From Chara braunii (Eukaryota > Streptophyta > Charophyceae > Charales > Characeae): 30,413 bases of DNA. The notes under the pieces were generated by a model, which saw only the letters and a list, made by a program, of their open reading frames with translations, searched no databases and was not told the DNA's origin. Each line of letters opens with the position of its first letter. The stretch's first letter is position 1. Below are positions 1 through 10,018 of this stretch, piece after piece. Both the position numbers and the translations under genes were made by a program. The stretch is taken from the NCBI GenBank assembly GCA_003427395.1, contig BFEA01000164.1:903723-934135 (forward strand), given 5' to 3'.

Positions 1-96
1 CCCCCCCCCCTGGGAAAGATGGTTAACTGCCATGTAAATATTCGGTATTTCTATAGAGAAGATTCAGTGCACAAGTATTGAAAAGAGTACGATCAT
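1..96 (+). repeat. Left flank of satellite array 1 (copy 1)
   Basis: Positions 21-96 match 11426-11501 nearly base for base, and both stretches are 76 bp long and run straight into monomer 1 of a satellite array. The C-run at 1-10 resembles the short C-run just before 11426, so the homology probably continues beyond the left edge of the window. This shows that arrays 1 and 2 share one left boundary. Confidence 0.85.
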
Positions 97-1186
97 CCTC
101 AACCACTTACCCCATCCCCCCTTTCGCCGAAGAATACTGCTATTTGTTTTCTTATTTTTCTTTGCTCACTTAGTCTTTTTTTTCTCGTCCTCAACCATTT
201 ACCCCATCCCCCCTTTCACCGAAGAATAGTGCCATTTGTTTTCTTTTTTTTCTTTGCTTACTTAGTCTTTTTTTTATTGGTCCTCAACCACTTACCCCAT
301 CCCCTCCTTTCACCGAAGAATAGTGTTATTTGTTTTTTTTTTTTCTTTGTTCACTTAGTCTTTTTTTTCTTGGTCCTCAACCACTTACCCTATCCCCGCC
401 TTTCGCCGAAGTATACTGCTATTTGTTTTTATTTTTTTCTTTGCTCACTTACTCTTTTTTTTCTTGGTTCTCAACAACTTACCCCACCCCCCCCGTTTCG
501 CTGAAGTATACCGATATTTGTTTTCTTTTTTTTTCTTTGCTTACTTAGTTTTTTTTCTCGTCCTCAACCACTTAACCCAACCCCCCTTTCGCCGAAGTAT
601 ACTGCTATTTGTTTTCTTTTTTTCTTTACTCACTTAGTCTTTTTTTTCTTGGTCCTCATCCACCCCTTTCGCCGAAGAATACTGCTATTTGTTTTCTTCT
701 TTTTCTTTTCTCACTTAATCTTTTTTTTCTCGTCCTCAACCATTTACCCCATCCCCCCTTTCGCCGAAGAATAGCATCATTTGTTTTTTTTTTTTTCTTT
801 GCGCACTTAGTTTTTTTTTCCTTGGTCCTCAACCACCCACCCCATCCCCTCTTTTCACCGAAGAATAGTGCTATTTGTTTTCTTTTTTTCCTTTGCTCAC
901 TTAGACTTTTTTTTCTAGGTCCTCAACCACTTACCCTATCCCCCCCTTTCGCCGAAGTATACTGCTATTTGTTTTTATTTTTTTTCTTTGCTCACTTACT
1001 TTTCTTTTTCTTGGTTCTCAACAACTTACCCCACCCCCCCGTTTCGCTGAAGCATACCGATATTTGTTGTCTTTTTTTTCTTCACTCACTTAGTTTTTTT
1101 TTCTCGTCCTCAACTACTTACCCCACCCCCCTTTTCACCGAAGTATACTGCTATTTGTTTTCTTTTTTCTTTTCCCTTTTTAGTTT
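97..1186 (+). repeat. Pyrimidine-rich satellite array 1: two 6-monomer higher-order repeats
   Basis: Twelve tandem monomers of about 92-93 bp start at 97, 189, 282, 375, 468, 562, 654, 734, 827, 921, 1015 and 1108. Each has a C-rich part (cctcaaccacttaccccat), a TTCGCCGAAG-like core and a long T/C tract ending near tttgctcacttag. Monomer types recur every six units: the variant starting ttctcaacaactta appears at 468 and 1015, and the tttaccccat variant at 189 and 734. The first higher-order unit is 97-653 (557 bp). The second carries a 12 bp deletion near 660. The last monomer stops about 14 bp short, where 28S sequence begins. The plus strand is almost entirely pyrimidine. Open frames here are runs of Phe/Leu/Ser/Pro codons and are not genes. 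Confidence 0.95.
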
Positions 1187-1259
1187 GCTCTTCCTGTCAT
1201 TGTGAAGCAGAATTCACCAAGTGTTGGATTGTTCACCCACCAACAGGGAACGTGAGTTA

Positions 1260-1299
<40 letters not shown>

Positions 1300-1696
1300 A
1301 TGCACCGCCGTCGCAATGGTAATCGAACCCAGTATGAGAGGAACCGTTGGTTTGCACAATTGGCAATTGTGCTTGGCTGAAAAGCCAGCGGTGCAAAGCT
1401 ACCGTGCGTGGGATTATGACTGAACGCCTCTAAGTCAGAATCTGTGCTTGCAGCGACGGCGTATGCCTCCTCGGATGACACAAGGTTGTCGATAGGGCCA
1501 GCCCGAGTGACCCCGAAAGCATAAGTTCGGAGTTGTCCCTCCTGCGGCGGAGCATCGACGCCCAGGGGGTCTCTTCATCGAATTTTTTTCCCTCGAGGAA
1601 TCAAACCCTTTGCAGACGACTTAGACAGGGAACGCGGTGTTGTAAGCAGTAGAGTGGCCTTGTCGTCACGATCTGTTGAGATTCGGCCCTCTGTTT
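1187..1696 (+). rRNA. 28S (25S/26S) rRNA, 3'-terminal fragment, 5'-truncated
   Basis: From the gctcttcctgtcattg segment onward this follows the last ~500 nt of eukaryotic large-subunit rRNA. It contains the conserved gtgaagcagaattcacc block, the gacaggttagttttaccc block, the sarcin-ricin region, the gattatgactgaacgcc block and the terminal ccctttgcagacgactta block. The 3' end is placed near 1696 by similarity to plant 25S. All upstream rRNA is missing and is replaced abruptly by satellite, so this cannot be a working gene. Some usually invariant positions are changed: the sarcin-ricin sequence at 1331-1345 reads agtaTgagagg instead of agtaCgagagg, a CpG-to-TpG type change, and there are single-base insertions near 1301-1307. 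It is most likely an orphan rDNA fragment. Confidence 0.9.
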
Positions 1697-2249
1697 CAAA
1701 GGTTTCCCCTACCTTCGGGCTCCCCACCCCTCCTCAAATGTTTGAACGACGGTCATCCTTGTCTAAAGAGAGTTGTCGCCCTTGTGTAGGGGCCGATGAG
1801 CTGCTTGCTTCTTTTTTTTTTTTTCCTTTTTTTTTCAGTTTTGCTGCTTCCATCTGAAGCCCCTTTTGTCCGATGCGGTACTCGACTTTCGGCTCAAAGA
1901 AGAACTGTGTCCGAGCCCATGTTGGGGTGGCTGCCACGTTGTAAGCTTTTGTCCACTGTGGCGTGCCATCTATCCGAAAACATGGATATGTGTCCACGTG
2001 TCTTCCTGTATTTGACCCGGTGGGTGTTTCTGCATGCCACATTGTCCGAGGTAGCCCCATACGGCCTGCCACTTTTGGCTGCACGGAGACCTAGGACCAA
2101 AGGCTGGATCGACGTGAGTGTCACATTGTACACTTACTCACGATGTGGCGGGTGACCTTTGTTTCAGTAAAAAAAAAAAACTATTCTTCAAGTATTCAAA
2201 CAAAATGCAAACGTGTACTATGTACATACGTCCATAATATTATGTATAT

Positions 2250-2252
<3 letters not shown>
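1697..2252. other. No gene recognised; possibly rDNA 3' spacer
   Basis: This stretch directly follows the 28S 3' end, so it may be the start of the rDNA intergenic spacer carried along with the fragment. It has a T-rich tract near 1810-1840. Open frames on both strands (for example minus 1734-2084) show no recognisable domain. Confidence 0.35.

Positions 2253-2346
<94 letters not shown>
2253..2346. repeat. Homopolymer of 94 T
   Basis: An uninterrupted run of 94 T on the plus strand. It could be an expanded poly(A) tail of a minus-strand retroposon, but no target-site duplication was found around it. Its exact length is likely to be unreliable in any assembly. An undetermined base (n) lies nearby at 2552. 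Confidence 0.9.
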
Positions 2347-2347
<1 letters not shown>

Positions 2348-2574
2348 TTATCCCTATTGGATTCACATTTCTTTCATGATGAAAACAAAATTTTGAATCT
2401 TCTCCTTCTATAGATAAAAGTCTGCTCAACCAAGTATTCAATCAATTTAATGGAAGATTTTTAGTAGAGGGGGAGAGACAGAGGGTGTCTGGCCCCCCCT
2501 GCGTACAAGTGTAATCGTGGTGGGGGCGCGTGAAGCATGCCCCTGGTGTTTNGGACCTGGAAAGCCAATTCTCA

Positions 2575-2700
2575 CCCTACCTGACCCTCCCCATGTGTTT
2601 GCGTAATATTATGGGTTGGGAACAAAATACCCACTTCTTGCCCTACGTGGCCCTCGCCACGCGACTGCGTAGTCACGATCTTGGTGGGGTCGCGCTGTCG
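2575..2700. repeat. Diverged ~66 bp tandem duplication
   Basis: Two diverged units begin with ccctac at 2575 and 2641. They share the order ccctac..g.ccctc.cca, then tgcgta, then a tgggttggg/tggtgggg end. The remainder of 2347-2690 shows no gene. Confidence 0.45.
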
Positions 2701-3484
2701 AGCGCATCGGTCCCGCACGGGGACCCTCCCGGCCGTGTCACGCAGGATTATGCAGGACTTGTCGCGGAGAGCGTTTGTAGCTCCGGCCGAGTGCACCAGT
2801 CGTACCTCTCGCGAGCCCCTACGACAGGAAAGGGTTATGCGAGGCACCGCTTACCTCCACCTGCGGGAGCTGTCACCATCCCTTAGGTGGGCGTATCCCC
2901 GCCGAGTTATTGAACCACATGCAAAGGTTTTTCGTATGCAATTGCAGAGGTGGCCCAGCCGAGGGCGTTTCTCGTTCGCAGTAGCATAGGGGGTACGAGC
3001 AGTCGAACGCCCGAAATCAAACCCGCGCGCGAATCGACGTTCTGGGGGGCTGACGTCCCAAACGCGACTCGATGTAGGTCGACTAGGACGCATTTACGCG
3101 TTACACCACAACACCCATATCTACTCACACATAACACAAAACGAAAACACAAAACAAGCCCCACAAACAACACCACAACATTACAACACTCCTCGTCCCT
3201 TCAGTATCCGACCCATAACTTTATGCCGCGAGAATCAGATGGATATCGCGCGCTGGACTTTCGTATAAGAGTCGCGCGAGCGCATGGCCTCCTCATATCG
3301 ACCAGCCATGTGTGCATTCGCAAGCACTCGTGCTGATGGGGTACTACGTGGTACTCGTAACCGCGCGGCTCTTGGTAATCTCGAGGGTCGTATTCGACAC
3401 TTAAGTGTCGGTTGACAAGCGCTTTGAGGGGTTACCTTCTCGGCGTTAGACAACCGCCATGCGCGGTTGAAAACCACACCCTCT

Positions 3485-3501
3485 TCTGCACCCTGTGCAG
3501 A
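3485..3501 (+). other. Hairpin in copy A subrepeat 1
   Basis: Perfect 7 bp stem tctgcac/gtgcaga with loop cct, extended outward by cctc/gggg. It sits at the same relative place as the hairpin at 4161-4209 in subrepeat 2. Confidence 0.65.
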
Positions 3502-4160
3502 GGGGTTGGGTAGACAACTTCAAGGCTGTCGTGGTAGCCAAACTCAAGGGGTTTCACTTTGACGGCTATCACGGACTACAACGTCCAACCACGGAAACTC
3601 AAAGGTGGAAACAACCGCGGATAGAGAAAGGGGTCATCCCCTTTCCTCTCTCTGCCTAGCCCTTACCCCAACTTATATAGTCTGACATGCCTTCTCAAAT
3701 GGAAGGGGTAGGGCCAACACGGAAGATGCGTGCAGATGACGCCCAAAATCAGACCCATAGGCAGCCCGACTTTCGAGGTATTGGAGGCTCGTGCGCGGGT
3801 CCCCCATAGGCCGACTAGGACTGATACCTCACCCACGCGTTGTTTCGTGCCACCGAAACTCGGGTCTACTAGCCATAACGCGCCTTTTGCACTCGCCGCT
3901 TGACCCATAACTTTTGAGCGCGGAAATCGGTAGGTGTTGCGCGCGTGGTTTAGTACAAAGTCGCGCAGACGCAGGATCTATGAGTACCGACCAACAATGC
4001 GGACTTGCGTAAGGAGTCGTGATGGCGGCGCATTATGTGGTGCTCATACCCGAGTGGCCTTATTTGAGCCATGGGGTCGCTTTCAACGTTCAGGCATCGA
4101 CTGAAATGCACGCTAAGGGGGGTAAACCTTTAGCGAGCGCAAAACCGGCCTGAGGGTCTT

Positions 4161-4209
4161 ACCATCTTCTGCACCCTGAGGTGCCCCAAAGGGTGCGGGG
4201 TGAGATGGT
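4161..4209 (+). other. Two-part hairpin in copy A subrepeat 2
   Basis: Outer stem accatct (4161-4167) with agatggt (4203-4209) and inner stem gcaccc (4171-4176) with gggtgc (4191-4196). The outer arms differ from the equivalent hairpin near 3480 but are still complementary. Confidence 0.65.
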
Positions 4210-4234
4210 CCCTAGGGCAGGAAGGGATTTGGAG

Positions 4235-4265
4235 CGGTGGTGAGTTGTCTGGCGCACCACCACCG
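4235..4265 (+). other. Conserved hairpin in copies A and B
   Basis: Arms cggtggtg (4235-4242) and caccaccg (4258-4265). The equivalent in copy B keeps tggtgg (23271-23276) with ccacca (23293-23298). Confidence 0.6.
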
Positions 4266-4985
4266 ACATGCTAATCCTTCCGACCGGAAATTTATCGTTC
4301 CACCGAAAGTATTTAAAACAAGAAAAGAAAAAAAAAAATTACTTGACGTTGGCAGGGGAAAATACGAACGCCCCGCCGGACCGAGTTGCTGGGGGACAAC
4401 CCCTCATCCTTGCGGCGCTTTAGGTACCCCGAGACAGCAAATAAATCAATGTCCTGGACAAGGACCTTGAACTCCTGGCCTGGGACTACCGTCCGACCAG
4501 ATAAAATCTTTGAGTAGGGGAATGCGTAAGCGTGCGGTCGCGTAGCCCTATAGGGGTTACCCGAGCGTATGCTTACTGTGACTATCACATTATCAAGATG
4601 GGAAAAGACAATCTCACTCAAACAAACGGTTGTGGGGTAGTTCGCTCTCACGACAATTGTGTGGTTTGCCCATCTGAAGCCAAACATAATCACTCAACAA
4701 GACTCAATCGAAATTCTCTCATACATACGTGCAATCATATGTACAACATTCAAGCAACATCACACACGCTAAAGGGGTCCACTTTCCGGCCTTCTGCAGC
4801 TCACACCATGCCTTACGCACACAAGCCCAACCATCTTCCCACCAAACCTCAACAAAAGTACTAGGTCTTTAAGAAATGACCATTTATAAAGAAACTGGGT
4901 GAAAACCTAAAGAAACACACAAATCCTGGCAAGGGTCAAGGCCTTAGGTTGAGAGGCAGGAGAACTGGGAAAGTTGAGTCGTAAA

Positions 4986-5046
4986 CCGACAAATCGGCGA
5001 CCGACCTGTTATCTAAGGATAACAGAAGGTGATCCTTGTTGGATCA
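4986..5046 (+). other. Hairpin cluster in copy A
   Basis: Three consecutive stems are visible. The first is ccga-caaa-tcgg near 4986-4997. The second is ctgttatc (5006-5013), loop taag, gataacag (5018-5025). The third is tgatcc (5030-5035), loop ttgtt, ggatca (5041-5046). The middle stem is kept in copy B at 24367-24388 with a different loop (aaat) and a G-T wobble. Confidence 0.65.
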
Positions 5047-5190
5047 GCTTGAAGATAGTCAAGCCTTAAATCAATATGAATAAAGGTGACCTGCAATGCA
5101 GCACAGGCTAGTACCCAAGCCATGCTTGAGTGATCAAGAAATAATCCTACCTTCCTAACTAACCTCTGATGTTTATCTAAAAATGTAAGA

Positions 5191-5430
5191 AATTTCGACA
5201 GCATATTCTCTAAACAGGATGGATTGCCAGATTTGTCCTAGCTGAAAATAATCTAACTCTCCAAATTTTACAAAATTTCGGCAGCGCTTCCCATAGGAAA
5301 TGTGACTTTCCAGAATTTCTACGAGTCCAAAAATAACTAACTCTCTCAGATTTGTAGAAATCTCGGAAGCGCTTCCCGTAGGAACAGGAGGCTGTCAAGA
5401 TTTATACAAAGCTGAAAACAGAAAGACAAA
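5191..5430 (+). repeat. ~84 bp tandem units inside copy A
   Basis: Three diverged units are anchored on aatttcgacagc (5191), aatttcggcagc (5274) and aatctcggaagc (5359). Copy B has at least two equivalents, at 24637 and 24723, about 86 bp apart. Confidence 0.7.
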
Positions 5431-5512
5431 GCAAAGCTATACTTGGGACTAACTTCTGACACTTGCTTGATAGTTAGAACTGAAGATACTTTACACGATC
5501 TCTTCCAGAAGA

Positions 5513-5525
5513 TGGTATCGTGAGC
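5513..5525 (+). promoter_or_regulatory. Possible tRNA-Met primer-binding-site-like motif
   Basis: The sequence tggtatcgtgagc compares with the plant LTR-element primer-binding site tggtatcagagc. Copy B has tggtatcctgagc at 24874-24886. The first seven bases agree and the rest is imperfect. No terminal TG..CA LTR boundaries were established, so this is tentative. Confidence 0.3.
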
Positions 5526-5784
5526 TATCATCAATTCTATCTTCAAATAAGGTCAGTCCTATCTTTATCCCAAGCTCTCCCTCCCATCATCCATCTCATC
5601 TACCTATGGCTCCAGCACTTGGCAAGCATCCAAGCATCTAACCTATCGAAAAGACGCCCCAGAGTGAGAGTCCACAAGCATGCATAAACAAACATCTCTC
5701 TCAATCCCACACCAATTTGAGCCAAGTAGTTCGTTAAATTACTCAGTTCTTCTCCATTTTTATGTCCCCCTTACTTATGGCATA

Positions 5785-5798
5785 TGGTCATATGACCA
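5785..5798. other. 14 bp perfect palindrome
   Basis: tggtcatatgacca is its own reverse complement. It overlaps the left arm of the first hairpin of the array that follows. Confidence 0.8.
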
Positions 5799-6845
5799 GA
5801 CTGCCCTAACCTAAGGGTGTGTCTGGCTTCTGCTTAACTGACAATATGAAGCATAGGACTAGGCTGCCCTAACTTAAGGATATGCCCAACCAACTTTAAA
5901 ACAAGGTTACATATGGCATAAAATTAGACTGCCCCCACCTAGGGGTGTGCCTAATCTGCCTGAAAAACAAAGACGAACGACAAAAAGTCGGACTGCCCTA
6001 ACCTAAGGGTGTGTCGAACTCACATCACATCAACGACAAGGGCATATTGCTAGGCTGCCCTAACCTAAGGGTACGCCTAGTTAGCCATAACAGTGTAAGA
6101 TACATAAGGCAATGTGATCAGGCCGCCCTAACCTAAAGGTACGCCTGATCTGCATGAACAAGTACAATGACGTATGGCTAAGCCGCCCTAACCTAAGGGT
6201 ACGCTTAGCCTCCGTAAAACATTCATTGATACATTGGCACAAACTTTATGTTTTTCTCTCTTGTTAGGCAAATAGTCAGACCTACCCAAACATCCAACTC
6301 TGCCTTTTGTTTAGAAGGGAAAATAAAAGAAGATATATACTAACTCTCTGCCCCTTTTGTTATGACGAGCATATGACTGAGTTGCCCTAACCTAAGGGTA
6401 CGCTCAGCCTGCCCGAGTCACCTTCATTATACTGTTTATTCACTTCTCTTCCCTTTTTGTTCTACCTAACTTACTTACTTGCTTTCCCAACCTAGGGTGC
6501 CCGGTCTGTCAGAAGGTATAAGTTCAATAATATATACCAATTTCTATACTCAGGTTACCCATTTGGTTCATGGCTTATGACTAAGCCGCCCTAACCTAAG
6601 GGTACCGCTAGTCTCATGCCTTTGTTCCCCTCAGAATAAAACATACCTCAAGCTCATCAAAAGAAACACCAGGCATCCGAGCCTTCCCAACCTAGGGTGC
6701 CCATTCTCCTGTTCAGAAACCCTAAAGAAAATAGCGACTGGTCCGTCCAACCTAGGATAGGCCCAACCCTCAAAGATCATACAGTCAGCCCAGCAACATA
6801 AATAAACATAGCACTGAGCCCACACCAACCTAGGGGAGCTCAGCC
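5796..6845 (+). repeat. Degenerate ~63 bp tandem array of hairpins with covarying arms
   Basis: The gccct core recurs at 5803, 5866, 5931, 5995, 6057, 6125 and 6185 (spacing 60-68 bp) and again at 6384 and 6588. Related cores carrying aacctagg lie near 6486, 6684, 6746 and 6822. The loop is AACCTA, closed by CCCT/AGGG. Outer arms differ but pair: ccagac/gtctgg (5796/5821), attag/ctaat (5923/5951), ctaggc/gcctag (6050/6075), gatcaggc/gcctgatc (6116/6143), ggctaagc/gcttagcc (6176/6203), ctgag/ctcag (6377/6403), gactaagc/gctagtc (6579/6607, one bulge) and ctgagc/gctcag (6814/6838). The units at 5866 and 5995 pair poorly. Spacers share ctgc..gaacaa and acatatggc-like pieces. No open reading frame covers the array. 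Confidence 0.85.
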
Positions 6846-9800
6846 TTGAGTTGACCCTGTCAACACATGCAAAACACCTTCCTCCCGTCTTCCTCCAATT
6901 CATTATGTCTGAATTCGTTTAAAGTATCTGACTTTCACATATATATAAGTGTTTATTTACCCTTTCGAAGAGCATGTCCTGACATACATAGTAAAAACAA
7001 ACAAAGTAGTAACCTTTCATAATTGTGTTCTCAGATAGCCCAAAGGAATAATGTAGTTAGGGGAAAGGATCATACGCATCAGATGAAAGTTATACCTGAA
7101 GTTCCCTGCCTCCAGAACCCTGCCTGGGTTCCGGCAGAGCTCCCGCAATCGATGGGGCATACCTCCCACAGAGGCCTTGGTGCGGATTACGGGTTTCAAT
7201 CCCGCCTGCCGCCTGCCGCCTTCCTCTCAGCACCAATAGACTACACTTAGAATGAGAAAGGCAGAAAAAGAAATTTCAGACTCTCGGATACAAGGGGGTG
7301 CACTCAGACTCGTGGGAGAGGGCCTGAGGGCCCCACAATGATGGCCAAAGATAACGCAGTCGGGACGGCCCGATCTTGACCAAACTCAATGTAGCATTCC
7401 CCTGACAATCACCCACACCGCAACATCATAGTGTGATACTCCAAATAGCCACCCGATCAAGGAGCACAGACTGCGCTTGGTTGTTGTAACTGAAGTGGCG
7501 GACCATACCCGCATCAAGTGCTTAGTAGCAACAACCACAAGTTGTACACCAAATGCAGGTCCACCGATACAACCTTTCAACCACCAATGACCCACCAGCA
7601 GCCTAAAAAAAAATAGCGCTTCCTTACCCACAAATAGTCCCCTGCTTCCTTAGGCCGCAAGACTTAAGCCACCAATTTGTAGATGCCTCACCAATCTTCG
7701 AACTTCCAGTAGCACAGCAACTTCTACCCTTAGTGACAACACCTACAGTCAAAGGTTCGGCCACAGTAACACTTTCAATTCCGATCGCAGCCCTTTGTCC
7801 TTAGTCAACAGTAGTAGATGGACGTCGGAATCAGCAGTAATCAGTACTCGGACGCACGGTAGTAACAGCAGTATGTTTCAATTGAATACAGCCTCTACGC
7901 CCTCCAGGTGCACACCAATGTCGTCGCTGCACTCAGTGAGGAACAGCGCCCCGCTCAGTAACAGTGCCCAGAACAGCGTCCTGCACAACAACAGCGCCCA
8001 GAAACAGTGCCCCGTGCAGCAGGCTCAAACGCACAAACTTTCAGTGTTGCTCAATCATGCACAACAGAGTGCACTGTACCGCAAGTGCAATCCTCGATCC
8101 GCTCAGTTGCGATGCGGCCCCTTCTGAACCAGAGTGTTCAATAATCCTTTCCGGAATTGATCATTCGTTACAGTACTAACTGGAGTCAACAAACTTTATG
8201 CCCAATAGCGATATCCGTCTTCCAGAATTCACAGCATCAGCTTCTGCATGGAAGCCGTAACACTTCGTTATACAATACAACCTGTCACAATACCGGTTTC
8301 AACAACACCCACCTCTTGAACTTGGCCACCTCAGGAACTCAGTTGCATCAAAACTGTAGTCTGTATACAGGCGAAAAGGGAATGTACCTCCCACTTAGGC
8401 GCGGATAGGTATAGACTGTTCGAAGCCACCTGCTGCTCCACCTCTATCTTGCAATGCTCTTGACAACAACCTTTGTGCTGGCTTCACTTTGCCTCCTTCG
8501 ATTAGGATGAGCAAGAATCCGGAATCGATCCTCTCATCAATCGAGAGAACATTCAAATGCGGGCATTACTTGAGTAGGTATATGCACCTGGCCATCAGTG
8601 AGGCCAGGTTAGCTCGAAGTCACTGTGAGGAGAAACGGCAATGACCATGGACTGAGATCATGACGACGAAGGCCAGTAAGGTGATGAACGAGGGCATGCG
8701 ACAATCGACCTTGCTCCGCTAGGCTCCAAGCGTGCAAACTGAGAATGGTTCATCCATCAGAACATCGGAAGGTACACCACCATAATCACAATGAGGTACG
8801 TGTTTCAACCCCGCCTCTTTTTCTCCTTACGCCCTTTCTCTCCTTGTTGCTTCGACCTGGCGATTTTTCCATTTGTCCTTCTTCACTACTTCGAACAGCG
8901 CGCCTTCAGACCGTAAGCCTCCGGCTCCGCGGCTTCCCATGCTGCTTCGTCTGTCGGACGAGTATCGCACCGCCCCATCAGATAAGTCCCTTCCTTCGCA
9001 GCTACCTTCACGTTATCTTTCCCCCGATTAGAATGAACAATCATCGAGTCTACTTGCCGCTCGAACACGGACGTGTACACGGCTTGGCTTGCAGATCTCA
9101 CACGCCCTCACCTTCGCGTCGTCCTCACGCCACCTCCTCTGATACAAAAAAATCGGAATGAATCTTCCACTAGAATGAGGGCAGATACATTCACTGGAGT
9201 TCCCCGTCTACAGAGCCTACCACTCGCGACTGTGACTCAACCAGGTACGTATTCGCCTCCCTTCCTACCAATCCCCCTTACCAAAAAGTAGCCCACTTGG
9301 ATCTGGTTAGCGCGTAGCCTGGCACTGTAGTTCGACATTTAGTTCATTGAACATCTTCAGTCCGAGGTGAGTATTCCCCCTCCCTTTCGTGCGCCTGCCC
9401 ACCGTCACTTACCTCCGTAAACGCGTCTGGCTCAAAACCTCAGTCGGGTTCACTTAATTTCCAGCATGAGCAATGTATATTGTTAGCAACTTCACGTGAC
9501 AGGGTGGATCGACACGAGGAACAAGACGATCCGCCCTTCCGAAGGTACGATGATCACCGACGTCACCGAAGATGAGGATCGCGAACGTGGCTCCGACCGC
9601 TACTATAACGAGGAGCACAATCGACCGCGGACACCACAACCGAGGTCGACGGACAATATCACCACACTAGTCGGGGCTGGCGACCATTGGTGCACTCCTG
9701 CGAGACGAATAGCTTGACGGTGGCGACTGCGGCGATGAGGAGCACCACGATTTTCTACACGGATCGAGCTCGCCACGACAATCCCGATGATGAGAGCGAC

Positions 9801-10018
9801 GGACACAGCGTGCAGCGCACTTTCCCCTCTGCGAGACGAGACTGAACCTCCTTTCTTCTTTTCCCATCTGTCTCCCCCTTCGTCAACTCCCTGTCTTCTT
9901 TCTCTCCGTTTCTGCTGCCGTCGACCACCTTTCCCGTTCCTGTAGCAGCGGTCTGGTCGGTCCAAAGGCGTAGTCTGTTCGACAGAAAGTCTTACACAGC
10001 AATCAAACGAAACGGTCA
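6846..10018. other. No gene recognised
   Basis: Only short unsupported frames are present. Around 8508 and 9026 there are two similar strings, gattaggatgagcaagaat and gattagaatgaacaatcat. Several ggtacgt/ggtgagt strings (8793, 9243, 9364) resemble splice donors. No protein similarity could be recognised, so these may be chance or remnants of an intron-containing gene. The spacer is moderately GC-rich from about 8700 onward. Confidence 0.5.
7935..8025 (+). repeat. Short imperfect aacagcgcc repeat
   Basis: The motif aacagYgYcc occurs about five times within 90 bp, with CAG/CAA-rich sequence between copies. In frame it would give Asn/Ser/Ala/Gln-rich peptide, but no domain or clear gene context supports coding. 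Confidence 0.5.

Larger units (their letters stand above)
2690..5660 (+). mobile_element. Dispersed structure-rich repeat, copy A (possible non-coding retroelement or LTR)
   Basis: About 3 kb is colinear with 22480-25025. Shared landmarks include ggggaccctcc (2719/22512), cttaggtgggcgtat (2882/22671), cataactt blocks, a catcttctgca hairpin, a ggtggtgagtt hairpin (4236/23272), a cctgttatc hairpin (5005/24367), aatttcggcag tandem units (5274/24637) and tggtatc near the right end (5513/24874). Within copy A a subrepeat of about 690 bp occurs twice, with its cataact landmark at 3213 and 3907. No reverse transcriptase, integrase or gag frame is visible. The tggtatc-n-tgagc motif at 5513-5525 resembles the tRNA-Met primer-binding site of plant LTR retrotransposons (tggtatcagagc), so this may be an LTR plus leader. 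That last step is inference. The C/A-rich stretch at 3104-3200 is low complexity. Confidence 0.7.

Noticed and set aside
1263-1481. Minus-strand open frame
   Set aside because: It is the complement of the 28S rRNA fragment.
5796-6845. CRISPR array
   Set aside because: The repeats are degenerate, the arms vary between units, the host is eukaryotic and there are no cas genes.
5796-6845. Tandem hammerhead or twister ribozymes
   Set aside because: The hammerhead core (CUGANGA..GAAA) is absent. The short hairpin lacks the extra helices and pseudoknot-forming segments a twister needs, despite a CCCUAA resemblance.
7170-7205. tRNA T-arm-like cgggtttcaatcccg
   Set aside because: No matching A-box or acceptor arm upstream at tRNA spacing.
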